Below are positions 43,965 to 54,361 of a DNA stretch of 64,000 bases, in pieces. The position numbers were made by a program, and so were the translations under genes. Numbering within the stretch: position 1 is the stretch's first letter; each line of letters starts with the position of its first letter. The notes under the pieces were generated by a model, which worked only from the letters and a program-made list of their open reading frames with translations, did not search any database and was not told the origin of the DNA. Origin of the DNA: an uncultured Dysgonomonas sp. (GTDB taxonomy: Bacteria; Bacteroidota; Bacteroidia; Bacteroidales; Dysgonomonadaceae); the NCBI RefSeq assembly GCF_934668725.1, contig NZ_CAKUOF010000008.1, positions 139,485 through 203,484 of the forward strand. Reading direction: 5' to 3'.

Positions 43965-45347
43965 CTATTTCATAATATCTTTAACCAGACTATTTAAATA
44001 CACTTCAAGATAAGTATATCCTTCTTCATTTGTATCGTTTGCAGTTTTGTTCGGATAGTTAGCCTCTAACCAGCCATCGGGAATACCGTCGATATTAGTA
44101 TCGGTAATAACCTCTAGCGGGTCGAAGCTGTATACTTCCCATCCACCCACATCTTTTTGTGAATCAATCATTCCGGGTCTGGTGGTACTATCCCGCGAAG
44201 CTCTGACAGGAGTCAGGCCGTCTCTTACTTCAGTGATAATACGTGTATCGGTCTTGTCTCTTTTTAAACTGGCTCCACTTTTTGCTAATACTTTTATAAA
44301 AGCTATTTCGGCATCATCGGTTTCAACCATAGGTACTTCAAAAGGAACCAACGAAATCAGTTCTTCTTTGTTCTTTGTTGACGGATTGGGTTGAAGTCCC
44401 AGCATATTATTTTCAGTTGTTGCTTGATCTCCGTATATATAATTCCCACTGAGGTAAAATTGCCCCCAAACTCCGGCTTCTTGTTTATTGGTTCCATCAT
44501 CTGCATTAGGAGAGAATATTCGATTCGGATTCGAAGAAGTTTTCGATGGTTTGTAATAATTATTTACAAAATTATATCTGCCACCCTCTCCGGCATATCC
44601 GCTATTATTGCCCCAATTGTAGATTACATTATTTCTGAAATCTACCAACTCCAGTTCAGGCAAAGCTGTATAACGGCTACCGCACATACGAGGGTTACGG
44701 CTATCGTGATGGGCTAATAGATTGTGATGAAAAGAAGCCGTTTTTCCACCCCATATTCCACCGTAACCGTGTCTGCCTTTTCTGTGAACCGATGCTCTCA
44801 GGCTTTCTGAAAGAATAGACCATTGCAATGTAAAGTTTTCGTTATCGTAGAAAGACCCACACTCATCAGTACTCCAACTCAATGAGCAATGATCTATGAT
44901 AATATTTCGCCCTTTATTTCCTGATAAAGCATCGTCTTCAACACCTGACAAGTCTCCCATTCTGAAACGTATAAAACGGACTATGACATTATCGCCTGTA
45001 ATTTTCACCGGATAATTAGCTATACAAATTCCATCTCCGGGGGCACTTTGTCCTGCAATGGTTGTATTGGATAGAATATTTAATCTCGATTTCAGATGAA
45101 TTATTCCTGCGACTTTAAACAGAATAATTTTAGGTTCGTTTCCCCTGAGGCACCAGCGAAGGCTTCCTTCGCGTGTCTTTTTGTCTCCAATAAGCGTATC
45201 CTGTAGAGTAGTTACATAATAAACAGCTCCACCACGTCCACCGGTAGTATACATTCCACCACCTTCGGCTCCGGGAAATGCCGGAGTTTGGGCATTTACA
45301 AAAAGACCAGCCCATAGTAACATCAGAAATAATATCGAGTTTTTCAT
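43965..45347 (-). CDS. PL1-family pectate lyase
   Basis: The 460-residue protein has a signal peptide (GLFVNAQ), then FPGAEGGGMYTTGGRGG, the hallmark start of Bacteroidetes PL1 lyases. RLNILSNTTIAGQSAPGDG, DHCSLSWSTDE and HHDSRNPRMCG mark the parallel beta-helix and the calcium/Arg active site. It cleaves de-esterified homogalacturonan by beta-elimination, giving unsaturated ends for the GH105 enzyme. The last 40 residues (DTNIDGIPDGWLEANYPN) look like a calcium-binding dockerin-like or thrombospondin-type repeat. Confidence 0.9.
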   Translation of the reverse strand: MKNSILFLMLLWAGLFVNAQTPAFPGAEGGGMYTTGGRGGAVYYVTTLQDTLIGDKKTREGSLRWCLRGNEPKIILFKVAGIIHLKSRLNILSNTTIAGQSAPGDGICIANYPVKITGDNVIVRFIRFRMGDLSGVEDDALSGNKGRNIIIDHCSLSWSTDECGSFYDNENFTLQWSILSESLRASVHRKGRHGYGGIWGGKTASFHHNLLAHHDSRNPRMCGSRYTALPELELVDFRNNVIYNWGNNSGYAGEGGRYNFVNNYYKPSKTSSNPNRIFSPNADDGTNKQEAGVWGQFYLSGNYIYGDQATTENNMLGLQPNPSTKNKEELISLVPFEVPMVETDDAEIAFIKVLAKSGASLKRDKTDTRIITEVRDGLTPVRASRDSTTRPGMIDSQKDVGGWEVYSFDPLEVITDTNIDGIPDGWLEANYPNKTANDTNEEGYTYLEVYLNSLVKDIMK

Positions 45348-45373
45348 AGTCTGAGAATAAAAAGAGAATGTGT

Positions 45374-47011
45374 TTACTCTTTGGTTATTTTATCAGCTTT
45401 CAACATCTTGGGTAATGCTATTTTTCCATTAAGCTTACCTGTGATTTTTACAACTTCTTTTAGAGAATCAGGATAGGTTAATCCTATAGCATCCATATTT
45501 TTCACATTATTCAAAATTAATGCCGGACCTTCTTTAGGTATAATCTTCACATTTTTGAAGGTAATACCATCCGATTCCGACAATTCTCCACCAAAGGTAG
45601 AGGTTATTGTTGTGTTTTCGAGATTAATGTTTGTGATATTCATTTCGGGAAGCCCGTTGAAGTACATTGCTCTTCTTGCATTTCTGGATGTCAGATTTTT
45701 CACATATATATTTCTGAAAACAGGAGTTGTTTCGTCCACTTCATAAACAATATTTTCTACAGGCGTTTCATCTCCATCCTCTAAAGCTTCTGATGCAGAT
45801 TTGCCTCCATAGTATAAATCGAACAAAAACGACTCGGTAGCAATATCGAACATGTTTATATTATTCACATAAATATTCTCCACAACACCTCCTCGTCCTC
45901 TGCGACTTTTAAATCTCAAACCGACATCTGTTCCTAAAAATTGACAATTAGAAACTGATATATTACGCACTCCTCCTGACATTTCGCTTCCTACAACAAA
46001 GCCGCCATGTCCTTGAAATACTTTACAATTATCGATGATTACATTCTCGGTGGGCATACCTCTACGGCGTCCATCTTCATCTTTTCCCGATTTGATACAT
46101 ATAGCATCATCGCCAACATCGAATGTACTGTTAACTATTATCGAATTCTGACAAGACTCCAAATCCAATCCGTCACCATTCTGTGAATAGCCGGGATTAC
46201 GGACAAATACATTATCTACAATTACATTTTTACACATCAATGGGTGTATATTCCAACTGGGTGAGTTTTCGAAAAGAACTCCTTCGAGCAAAACATTTTC
46301 GCATTCGATGAAACTAACCATAACGGGACGCAGAAAATCTTTTACAGATTTCCACTCTTCATCCGATAAGTCTCCTTGAGGAACATTCATATCACTCATA
46401 TCATTTCCCTTGAGCGAACCTTTGCTAGGGAACCAATAGTTACCATCTTTAACAACACCTCCCGATTTAATCACTCTCTGCCAATGGCTATCGGTTACTT
46501 TACTTTTTTTCAAGGGTCTCCAAGCATCGCCCGAACCGTTGATCGAGCCTTCGCCCGTGATAGCTATGTTTTTCAGATTACGACCCGAAATAGGAGACTG
46601 ACAACGACGGGTGTCAAGTCCTTCAAATACGGTATGAACTAATGGGTACAAATCAAAATTTGAGGAGAATAAGATTAAAGCTCCCTTTTCGAGATGCAGA
46701 TTTATATTCGATTGAAATACAATAGGACCTGTATACCAGATTCCCGAAGGCACTGTAAGAGTTCCTCCTCCTTTTTGAGATAAAGCTTGCATTGCTTTAG
46801 CAAAAGTCTCGGTATTTAGAGTCGCTCCATCGGGTACTCCTCCATAATCTGCTATTGAGACATTATTTGCAGGAAATGTGGGGCGATCCAACACCGGCAT
46901 TTCGAAAGGCAAGCCTTTATATAAATAATTATATCTGTCACCAGCATGAAGCAAACCCGGAACGAGAAAACAAACGGCAAGGATAACTGCAATCTTATTT
47001 AATGTGTTCAT
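45374..47011 (-). CDS. GH28 polygalacturonase-family enzyme (2)
   Basis: The 545-residue protein has a signal peptide (VPGLLHAG) and the same GH28 beta-helix motifs as the other GH28 enzyme: NGDGLDLES, GDDAICIKSG, GHGGFVVGSEMSGG and RFKSRRGRGG. An insertion of about 50 residues near 175-225 sets it apart. The two may act on different backbones or cut positions. I chose the ATG at 47011 over a TTG three codons upstream. A hairpin at 47037 separates it from the lipoprotein gene. Confidence 0.9.
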   Translation of the reverse strand: MNTLNKIAVILAVCFLVPGLLHAGDRYNYLYKGLPFEMPVLDRPTFPANNVSIADYGGVPDGATLNTETFAKAMQALSQKGGGTLTVPSGIWYTGPIVFQSNINLHLEKGALILFSSNFDLYPLVHTVFEGLDTRRCQSPISGRNLKNIAITGEGSINGSGDAWRPLKKSKVTDSHWQRVIKSGGVVKDGNYWFPSKGSLKGNDMSDMNVPQGDLSDEEWKSVKDFLRPVMVSFIECENVLLEGVLFENSPSWNIHPLMCKNVIVDNVFVRNPGYSQNGDGLDLESCQNSIIVNSTFDVGDDAICIKSGKDEDGRRRGMPTENVIIDNCKVFQGHGGFVVGSEMSGGVRNISVSNCQFLGTDVGLRFKSRRGRGGVVENIYVNNINMFDIATESFLFDLYYGGKSASEALEDGDETPVENIVYEVDETTPVFRNIYVKNLTSRNARRAMYFNGLPEMNITNINLENTTITSTFGGELSESDGITFKNVKIIPKEGPALILNNVKNMDAIGLTYPDSLKEVVKITGKLNGKIALPKMLKADKITKE

Positions 47012-47036
47012 TTTTTTCAATGTTTCTATTCATAAT

Positions 47037-47088
47037 GGAAGTAAGGCACAGACTATATTATGACTTTATAACTGTAGTCCTTACTTCC
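47037..47088 (-). other. Hairpin between lipoprotein and GH28 genes
   Basis: GGAAGTAAGG (47037-47046) pairs perfectly with CCTTACTTCC (47079-47088) around a 32-base loop. The minus-strand T-run after it is weak. It could be a partial terminator or an RNA-stability element that lowers enzyme expression relative to the upstream susC-susD-lipoprotein genes. Confidence 0.5.
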
Positions 47089-47121
47089 TTATTTTAATTT
47101 ATAATTCGGTCTTCATATCAT

Positions 47122-48732
47122 TTACCACCAACGAGGATCACCGGGTTGTTTTTCTCCAGCAATGTTAGTATCCTTGATTTTGAAATTTCCATTCGCAGGA
47201 TCGGTAAATAAATTGGCCGATGTATTTTCATAATCCAAAACCCCTGTCAGCGGATAGTTTGAAGCAACTGTATAGTCATTCGTTTTATAAGAATCGTATA
47301 CAAATGTGCTTTCTATTTTCGGGTTGGTTGCCCGGGTAGACACAGAAGCATCTGAGGCTCCGAACAGACAGTTATTTATACTGAATGTTCCTGCAACATT
47401 GGCTGCTTTTCCATCGAAATTGATGATGTATTTATCTTTTGCTTGTGCATCGTAGAAAGTACAATAATTAATACTTATCGATGTAGGTTTCGATTTGCAA
47501 GTAATAACATTCGTATTGTTTAATTTATATACTGTACTATTTTTCAAGCTAATATCTTTTACTGATACCGCAGCAGCATCTATAGATATAATACCATAAC
47601 TTCCGATATTACTGATTATACAGTTATCAATATCAATCAAGCCGACAGTTAACGCAGCACGCATACGAAATACCCCTCTAAAGGCAGATATAGTACAATT
47701 ATCCATTTTGAATTCGGAAATCGTTCGGGCTGTAGTTGGATTATCATTCATCACATAATCAGCTGAAGCATCTGTACCTGTAACAGTCATGTTGTGTATC
47801 CATATTTTGAAAGAGGAAACAGCATTATCGAGTTTAATCTCCTTAAGGCTGATAGCTGCCTGTCCTTCTCCCGATAATCCCCATAATGTAAGAGATTTTA
47901 TATGTGCCGGAAGTGTCCATGCATCGCCTATTTCAAATTTTGCAGATGAAGGGATAACTAACACAACTTCACTTTCGGTTATTGCATTTAAGAAATCGAC
48001 AATATTTTCGGTACCTGTCATCGTATATCGTTTTCCGTCGCCCGATATTTTCTGAGCAGTTGTAAATGATTTTGTTCCTTTTTTACGATCTCCGTTATAA
48101 ATCTCAACAGTATAAGATGTGTTCTCTTTAAGATCCGATAATTCTAATTTACTTTCTGTAATATTAGATGGAGACAAATCGATTTGTTTTTTAGTTCCTC
48201 CACTTGATAATATGATATGAGTCACTTCGGCTTCGGCCTCCCAAGTTAATGTTGCCGAACTTTCGGTGATATTACTCACTGCATCGAAAATTTGTTCTCC
48301 AGAAGTCTTGAAAGTCAATGTTACCCATCTCGATTCCGGCAATCCGTTATTAGATGTTACTTTCATTCGGGCTGAGTATCTGCTCTCTGGATCTAATTTC
48401 TTTACCGTAGCAAGATATAACTTGGATGTAGAGTTAGGATCCAGCACAATGTCATCTGCCAATATCTCAACAGTATTGGTTATGGTAGTGAACTGTAAAC
48501 TATCTTTACTGAATTCTATAACATAAGATTGCGCATTGGGCACACTCGAAAAACGAAGGCTCACCGACGTTGCTCCAACTTGTGCTGTTTCGAATGTTAC
48601 CGGACTAAATATCCGGTTAAAGCTGTCGTCTACACCCCAGTCATTTACATCTTCACAGGATGAAAACCCCAGAGTAAGACCAAGCATAAGCAGACTGCTT
48701 ATTATACTTTTTATTGAAAATTTCTTTTTCAT
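47122..48732 (-). CDS. Surface lipoprotein with fibronectin III domains and DUF5123/DUF4957-like beta-helix
   Basis: The 536-residue protein has a lipobox (LGFSSCEDV). Two fibronectin III-like domains (about 40-140 and 145-235) are followed by a beta-helical region (about 245-536) of the DUF4957/DUF5123 type seen beside SusC/SusD in pectin loci. It is probably a surface glycan-binding protein, though the C-terminal helix resembles pectate lyases in shape. No catalytic residue set is visible. The ATG at 48732 fits the lipobox; longer frames do not. Confidence 0.75.
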   Translation of the reverse strand: MKKKFSIKSIISSLLMLGLTLGFSSCEDVNDWGVDDSFNRIFSPVTFETAQVGATSVSLRFSSVPNAQSYVIEFSKDSLQFTTITNTVEILADDIVLDPNSTSKLYLATVKKLDPESRYSARMKVTSNNGLPESRWVTLTFKTSGEQIFDAVSNITESSATLTWEAEAEVTHIILSSGGTKKQIDLSPSNITESKLELSDLKENTSYTVEIYNGDRKKGTKSFTTAQKISGDGKRYTMTGTENIVDFLNAITESEVVLVIPSSAKFEIGDAWTLPAHIKSLTLWGLSGEGQAAISLKEIKLDNAVSSFKIWIHNMTVTGTDASADYVMNDNPTTARTISEFKMDNCTISAFRGVFRMRAALTVGLIDIDNCIISNIGSYGIISIDAAAVSVKDISLKNSTVYKLNNTNVITCKSKPTSISINYCTFYDAQAKDKYIINFDGKAANVAGTFSINNCLFGASDASVSTRATNPKIESTFVYDSYKTNDYTVASNYPLTGVLDYENTSANLFTDPANGNFKIKDTNIAGEKQPGDPRWW

Positions 48733-48830
48733 TCTATTTACTTTAAATGAGTTAAGTAAAAAAGGATTTACGATATACTTTCTGGTTAAAAACAGCTTCG
48801 GAGGTTTCACCGCCCAAAGCTTTTAAGACC

Positions 48831-50750
48831 TTAGTACCCGTAAGAATTAGTTATAACACCCTGATAGTCTCCAATCACACTACTGTGGATAGGGTATAGA
48901 TAACGATTATCGCATACTTTGTTATATTCTTTGAAAAGACCCGAACTAAAGAGACGGATTCTCTCTCTATAGCTTTTTTTATTATCTTCAGCAAAGCCCG
49001 ACATCCACTTAACCTTAGTATATCCGCGAGCTTTCAACTGGTTATCGTCTAAAGCATCTAAAGCTATATCGGCCGCATAATAGTTAGTACTGTCTTTGTC
49101 AATGTTTTCTTTATCATCTTTGTATTTGTAATATATATTTTGAGGTAACGACGATACTTCTTTTCCAAATATATTGGCTGTTTCGCCATTTATCATAGCC
49201 AGAAAAGCAACTTGTTGCTCTTTAATTTTCTTGCCTAACAGATCCCAACGAATAAGGTCAAACTTACGAATAGCTTCACCACCAAACTCCCATGCTCTTT
49301 CATTCACAATGGCTTGAAAAAACAGGTCTTTTGATCCTAAGTTATTTATATAATCAGTAACATTTTTAGATTCGTTTTTTGTTCCGGCAAAAGCTCTTGC
49401 CCGCACTTGTTTCAACGCATTTTTAGCAGATTCGGTAGGCCCGTTTAGCTCATTTTCGGTCTCGGCATACATCAGCAGGACATCTGCATATCTCATATTG
49501 ATCCAGTTTACACCATATCCCCACTTTCCATTGGCAGCCTTATTTTGTGCTAACCATTTTGAATTTTCAGCCATCCAACGTTGATCCCATTTTGCAAAAT
49601 TGTAAGAAAGAGGATTGCTTTGGAATACTTCCTTCTGATCGCCACTGGAATTACCATACATTATTGTTGCAATGGTTGCATCTCTGCGGGGATCTTCTTT
49701 GTCAAAAGAATAGTAATAATAAGCACTTGTATTCACAACATTCGAGTTATTACCATATCCATATTTCGTATTGGTGTAGAATCTGATTCCAATACTATAA
49801 CCGATTTCTCCACTTTGACTTAGTCCAAGTGCAACTTCATATAGATTTTCTTCATTCGCTCCATCTGCTTTCAAGGCACATACATCTTTCCAGATATCCT
49901 CGTAATTAGATTTCAGACGGTATTTACCCTCATTAATTATTTCCTCACATTGGGTACGCGCTATTTTATAATAATCAAGGTAGTCAGATCCTCTTTCCAT
50001 CGGATACCCCGGCTTATCCCTTAAAGCGTAACCGCCCCGCGTCAATGCAATACGTGCAATCAGACCTTTAATAAACCCTCTGCTTATTCTTTCGGAATTA
50101 GAATAAGATACCGAACCCGCACTTTGTCCTACCCATGGAACATTCTTTTCTATTGCCAGCAGATCCTTAATCAGGTAATCACAAATCGAATCTCGGTCTG
50201 TTTTAATCAGATATACGTTAGATAAATCATTCTTGGTTGGTTCTTTCTTGAAAGGAACATCTCCCCAATGTTTCACCAACTCATGATAACCCATTGCTCT
50301 CATTGCTACTGCCTCTCCCAACAACGATTTCATGGCCTCCTTTTCTTTATCTGTACCCGAAGACAAAAGGGGGCTATTCTCAATTCCTTGAATAACCAGA
50401 TTAGCACGTTCTATCATCTGATAGATCCTAGTCCAGATAAGAGTCGAATTACCCGAAGTTGCGTAATAATTAGAAACTCCTCTATTGGTATCCTGGTTAT
50501 AGCTGGTTTCATCTGCACCTACAAATTCGATATCATTATTTGTACTCCAGTTTATCGATATACGCTGTGCATACATTTGTGCATCGGCTATACGGTCATA
50601 AATACCCTTTACCGCCGATTCTGTATAGTAAACAGATGTGTATACAGTTTCGTCCGTCATTTTCGAATCGCTGCTTGTTTCCAGAAAATCATTGCAGGAC
50701 GAAAGCATGAACGAAAAAGCTGCTACGGTTATATATATTAGTTTTCTCAT
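48831..50750 (-). CDS. SusD/RagB-family surface glycan-binding lipoprotein (2)
   Basis: The 639-residue protein has a lipobox (FMLSSCNDF) and a long SusD fold, with FLETSSDSKMTDETVY at the N-terminus and ERAWEFGGEAIRKFDLIRWDLL near 460. It is 87 residues longer than the other SusD here, mainly in the middle and end, so the pair may bind a larger or branched glycan. It lies 12 bp after the susC stop. Confidence 0.93.
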   Translation of the reverse strand: MRKLIYITVAAFSFMLSSCNDFLETSSDSKMTDETVYTSVYYTESAVKGIYDRIADAQMYAQRISINWSTNNDIEFVGADETSYNQDTNRGVSNYYATSGNSTLIWTRIYQMIERANLVIQGIENSPLLSSGTDKEKEAMKSLLGEAVAMRAMGYHELVKHWGDVPFKKEPTKNDLSNVYLIKTDRDSICDYLIKDLLAIEKNVPWVGQSAGSVSYSNSERISRGFIKGLIARIALTRGGYALRDKPGYPMERGSDYLDYYKIARTQCEEIINEGKYRLKSNYEDIWKDVCALKADGANEENLYEVALGLSQSGEIGYSIGIRFYTNTKYGYGNNSNVVNTSAYYYYSFDKEDPRRDATIATIMYGNSSGDQKEVFQSNPLSYNFAKWDQRWMAENSKWLAQNKAANGKWGYGVNWINMRYADVLLMYAETENELNGPTESAKNALKQVRARAFAGTKNESKNVTDYINNLGSKDLFFQAIVNERAWEFGGEAIRKFDLIRWDLLGKKIKEQQVAFLAMINGETANIFGKEVSSLPQNIYYKYKDDKENIDKDSTNYYAADIALDALDDNQLKARGYTKVKWMSGFAEDNKKSYRERIRLFSSGLFKEYNKVCDNRYLYPIHSSVIGDYQGVITNSYGY

Positions 50751-50762
50751 TGTACTTATTTT

Positions 50763-53700
50763 TTAGAATGTTATATTAATACCTCCTACAAATGTTTTGG
50801 CTTTAGGATATGCCGAATAATCGACCCCGGGAGTAAAGGGGTTTTCTTTACTGGCACGGGTACTGACTTCCGGATCAGGACCTGAGTAATTAGTCCAGCA
50901 ATATAGATTATAACCCGTAGCATATATACGTAGAGATTCTATCAGCCATTTCTTTGTCATTTTTCGAGGTAAGGTATATCCTACTGTCAGGTTATTTAGT
51001 CGTAAGAAAGATCCATCTTCAATAGCCCATGAATGTAATACGGTTGTAGTCATCATCGGATGCCAGATAGTTTTGCCTGCGTTGAGTTCTTGCAGAAGAG
51101 CCGGATTCGCATTTTTACCTGAATAAATATTATTACCGGTAGAAGGATCAATCGTTGTAAAACGATTTTGAAGACTCATTATGTTTGCTAAATTCTGGTT
51201 CTTACGAGTCAATAAGAAAGCACTATTATCTAATTTATTGGCATTGTAAATATCATTACCATAAGACCAGTTAAAGAAAATAGAAGCATCAAACCCTTTA
51301 TAAGTGGAGTTAAAACCAAAACCACCTGTATGCTTCGGTAATGCATTACCTATAACTGTTCTGTCATTTGTCGTTATTTTATCGGTTCCGTCATCTGCTA
51401 TTTTTTTCAACTTCAGAGCTCCCGGTCCAAAATAACTCCCGTTTGCAATCAAACTGCTGTTATCTGCTACACCTTCATTAATGACCCATGTCATTTTATT
51501 TTGATCCCATGTAAAATCATCAAAACTATACATGCCATCAGTTACATAACCATACATTTGTCCCAAAGGACTTCCTTCTTGAATCAGATAATCATAAGTT
51601 GGCTCTGCCGAACCATTCCAACCCGAACCATATAATTTCGATTTAGAACCACCATACGAGAACTTATCCACTTTATTTTTATTGAAGGCAATATTAAATG
51701 TACCCGATAGAGTAAAGTCTTTATTATCTATAATATATGCATTTACTAAAAACTCCAGTCCTTTATTAGAAGTTTGCCCTATGTTTTGGTATTGTCCGTC
51801 ATATCCCGAAGTTGTAGGAATAGGCGACCTGACAATCAGATTTTTGGTAATATTATTATATAAGTCGATTGAACCTGAAATTCGGCTGTTCAGTATGCCA
51901 AAGTCTATACCAAAATTGCTCGAATAAGTAGTTTCCCATGTTAAACCGTTACTTTTCAGTGTTGCCGATGGGGTTAATATACTTGTTGCAGTCTCGTTCG
52001 GATAGAAAACACTCGAACTCGAAGAGCCGTACTCTTGTTTATAATAAGGATCGACACGCGCATTACCCACAGCTCCATAGCTCAATCTGAGCTTAAGGTT
52101 ATCCAACCATGTAGTTTGTGATTGCATAAATTCTTCTTCGGATGCTCGCCAAGCCAACGCTCCACCGGGAAAAAATCCCCAAAATAATCCGGGACCAAAC
52201 ACACTGATACCATCTTGACGGGCAGTAAAGGTTACCAGATATTTATCCATCAGATTATAATTGACGCGCCCAAAGAATGAAGACATCCGAAGAGGTTCTC
52301 CCAAAGATGTTATTATAGGCTCTGCTTGTCCGTTATTCATGGCAGCCAATACTTCCTTCGATGAAAAATCAACAGGGAAGTATCTAGCTTCCACAACTTT
52401 TTTATTCATCACTCTTTCGCTTAGTTCTTGCCCTGCCAAAATATCAAATTGATGGATTTTATCTAATTTGAAGTTATAAGATAATGTATTGATCCATCGC
52501 CAGTCATGTCCATCTTCATCAGTAATTCTCGCTACAGGCTGTCCTCCATAAGTTTTAGAAACCCCTGTTCCGCTAGTCCAAACATTGTCTGTATTATTCT
52601 TTAAGAAAGCATAGCTGAAAGTACTCGAAAATCTAAGTTTCTTTATAATATCCCAATTAAGACCACCAATATAAGTATTGTTGAACTTGTTTACTTTCTT
52701 ATACTCATTATTGATATCGTCAAACGGATTATTCAATGCACTGTTAATTCCTGCCTGATCGTCGTCATCACTAATAGAAGGATCAAATCCTGCCAAGCCT
52801 TTAGTCGGACTATACTTTACAGCATTCCTTAGCTTAGTAGTTGCCCCCGATCCCGAAGATACACTCGGACCTGTAACCACCTCATTAGTTACACGTACAT
52901 TAAAACTCATACTCAGGTTATCCCTGATCTGGCTATTTACCTTAAAGTTTACATTATCACGCTTATATCCTGAATTAATCATGATATAATCCTCATCGTT
53001 ACGTGTCAGGCTCAGACTATAAAGAGCTGCTTTTGTACCACCTGATACTCCTACATTATAGTATTGCTGTGTACCTGTATTACCAAATACTTTATCTTGC
53101 CAATCAATTCCCGGATCAGATTTATAGATATCTATATCTTGGAAGCGACCGTAAAGTCTCTGAAAAGTGTTAGTCTGATCTAATTCATATTGGTAATATA
53201 CATACTCATAAGGACTGAGTACTTTAATAAAATCATCCGTTTTTTTTGCACCATAAGAAGCATTAAAAGTCACGGATATTTTTCCTTCACGCCCACTCTT
53301 TGTGGTGATAAGGATAACTCCATTTGCTCCTTGTGCTCCATAAATAGCAGTTGAAGCGGCATCTTTCAGTACATCAATACTTGCAATATCCGAAGGAGGA
53401 ATATCGGTTATACTTTTTACTATAATTCCATCCACTACATATAAAGGTTCGTTATCCTGAGAAATAGATGTTCCTCCACGCACACGAATACGTACTTGGG
53501 CATCAGGCGAACCATCGGCAGCCACAACACTTACTCCGGCCAAACGTCCTGTAAGAGCTTCGGCAGCAGAGGCTACAGGCAAATCTTTCAGCGATTTTTC
53601 GGATATAGATGCAACAGATCCTGTGAGGTCTTTTTTCTTTACAGTTCCGTAACCAATGACTACAACCTCATCTAATTCAGAGTGGTTGTCTTCCATAACA

Positions 53701-53990
53701 ATATCAACTACCGGACCCGAAATAGGTACTTCTTTTGATATCATCCCAATATAAGAGGCTACAAGAGTTTTTGCCCCCGCACTTACAGAAAGAGTATATT
53801 TTCCGTCTAGATCGGTAACTGTTCCGGTACTCTGCCCCTTTACAGCGACAGAAACACCGATTAATGCTTCACCTTTGGTATCCGTTACCGTACCACTTAC
53901 TGTTTTTTGTTGAGCAAATACATTTTGCCCGTATAAAAAACAGAATAAGGTACATATCAGAACCAAAATTTTCATACTTGTTTTTTGCAT
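50763..53990 (-). CDS. SusC/RagA TonB-dependent transporter (2)
   Basis: The 1075-residue protein has a signal peptide (GQNVFAQ), a carboxypeptidase-regulatory-like domain, a TonB-box region (DEVVVIGYGTVKKKDLTGSV), a plug and a barrel ending in GGINITF. It is a paralogue of the other SusC. Two ATGs are possible (53996 and 53990); I chose 53990 because the ACCATGCAAAA context matches that of the other susC start. It is the first gene of the susC-susD-lipoprotein-GH28-PL1-GH105 run. Confidence 0.93.
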   Translation of the reverse strand: MQKTSMKILVLICTLFCFLYGQNVFAQQKTVSGTVTDTKGEALIGVSVAVKGQSTGTVTDLDGKYTLSVSAGAKTLVASYIGMISKEVPISGPVVDIVMEDNHSELDEVVVIGYGTVKKKDLTGSVASISEKSLKDLPVASAAEALTGRLAGVSVVAADGSPDAQVRIRVRGGTSISQDNEPLYVVDGIIVKSITDIPPSDIASIDVLKDAASTAIYGAQGANGVILITTKSGREGKISVTFNASYGAKKTDDFIKVLSPYEYVYYQYELDQTNTFQRLYGRFQDIDIYKSDPGIDWQDKVFGNTGTQQYYNVGVSGGTKAALYSLSLTRNDEDYIMINSGYKRDNVNFKVNSQIRDNLSMSFNVRVTNEVVTGPSVSSGSGATTKLRNAVKYSPTKGLAGFDPSISDDDDQAGINSALNNPFDDINNEYKKVNKFNNTYIGGLNWDIIKKLRFSSTFSYAFLKNNTDNVWTSGTGVSKTYGGQPVARITDEDGHDWRWINTLSYNFKLDKIHQFDILAGQELSERVMNKKVVEARYFPVDFSSKEVLAAMNNGQAEPIITSLGEPLRMSSFFGRVNYNLMDKYLVTFTARQDGISVFGPGLFWGFFPGGALAWRASEEEFMQSQTTWLDNLKLRLSYGAVGNARVDPYYKQEYGSSSSSVFYPNETATSILTPSATLKSNGLTWETTYSSNFGIDFGILNSRISGSIDLYNNITKNLIVRSPIPTTSGYDGQYQNIGQTSNKGLEFLVNAYIIDNKDFTLSGTFNIAFNKNKVDKFSYGGSKSKLYGSGWNGSAEPTYDYLIQEGSPLGQMYGYVTDGMYSFDDFTWDQNKMTWVINEGVADNSSLIANGSYFGPGALKLKKIADDGTDKITTNDRTVIGNALPKHTGGFGFNSTYKGFDASIFFNWSYGNDIYNANKLDNSAFLLTRKNQNLANIMSLQNRFTTIDPSTGNNIYSGKNANPALLQELNAGKTIWHPMMTTTVLHSWAIEDGSFLRLNNLTVGYTLPRKMTKKWLIESLRIYATGYNLYCWTNYSGPDPEVSTRASKENPFTPGVDYSAYPKAKTFVGGINITF

Positions 53991-54062
53991 GGTCATTCAA
54001 ATGTGTTTAATTAGGTTAACACTTTAGTTTTAGATTTATAATCTGGTAGTTTGATTCAATTG

Positions 54063-54106
54063 CAATGTTAATTTATATCATTTACGACTACGGGGGATAT
54101 TTTGAC
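54063..54106 (-). promoter_or_regulatory. Candidate HTCS-controlled promoter of susC (2)
   Basis: On the minus strand GTCAAAATATCCCCC (54092-54106) is followed after exactly 21 bases by TAACATTG (54063-54070), one base from TAnnTTTG. A weaker direct repeat of the motif starts 22 bases upstream. The start codon lies about 73 bases downstream. Confidence 0.68.
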
Positions 54107-54353
54107 TAGAAAAGGGAGAAAATTTGATATACCCCTCAAAACCGAAACACTAAAAAAGAGGTAAAGTCTAGAGACAATTGTCACAAAAGTCAGTTCGATG
54201 ACTGTCTAAAAAAATCATAAACCTTATTTTTCAACAACTTATAACAGATCCGTACATTTATTTTTCTCCTGAATAAGGGGGACAGATAATCGCATAAAGG
54301 GGGTCAAATTGATTTATTAAGACTGCATCTCTTCTTTTTTCAACAATCACACC

Positions 54354-54361
54354 TATATTTG
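54354..54361 (+). promoter_or_regulatory. -7 promoter box of the HTCS gene
   Basis: TATATTTG matches TAnnTTTG exactly and lies 22 bases before the ATG at 54383. This supports the ATG start over a TTG at 54359, which would fall inside the box. The leader would be only about 15 bases. Confidence 0.55.
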
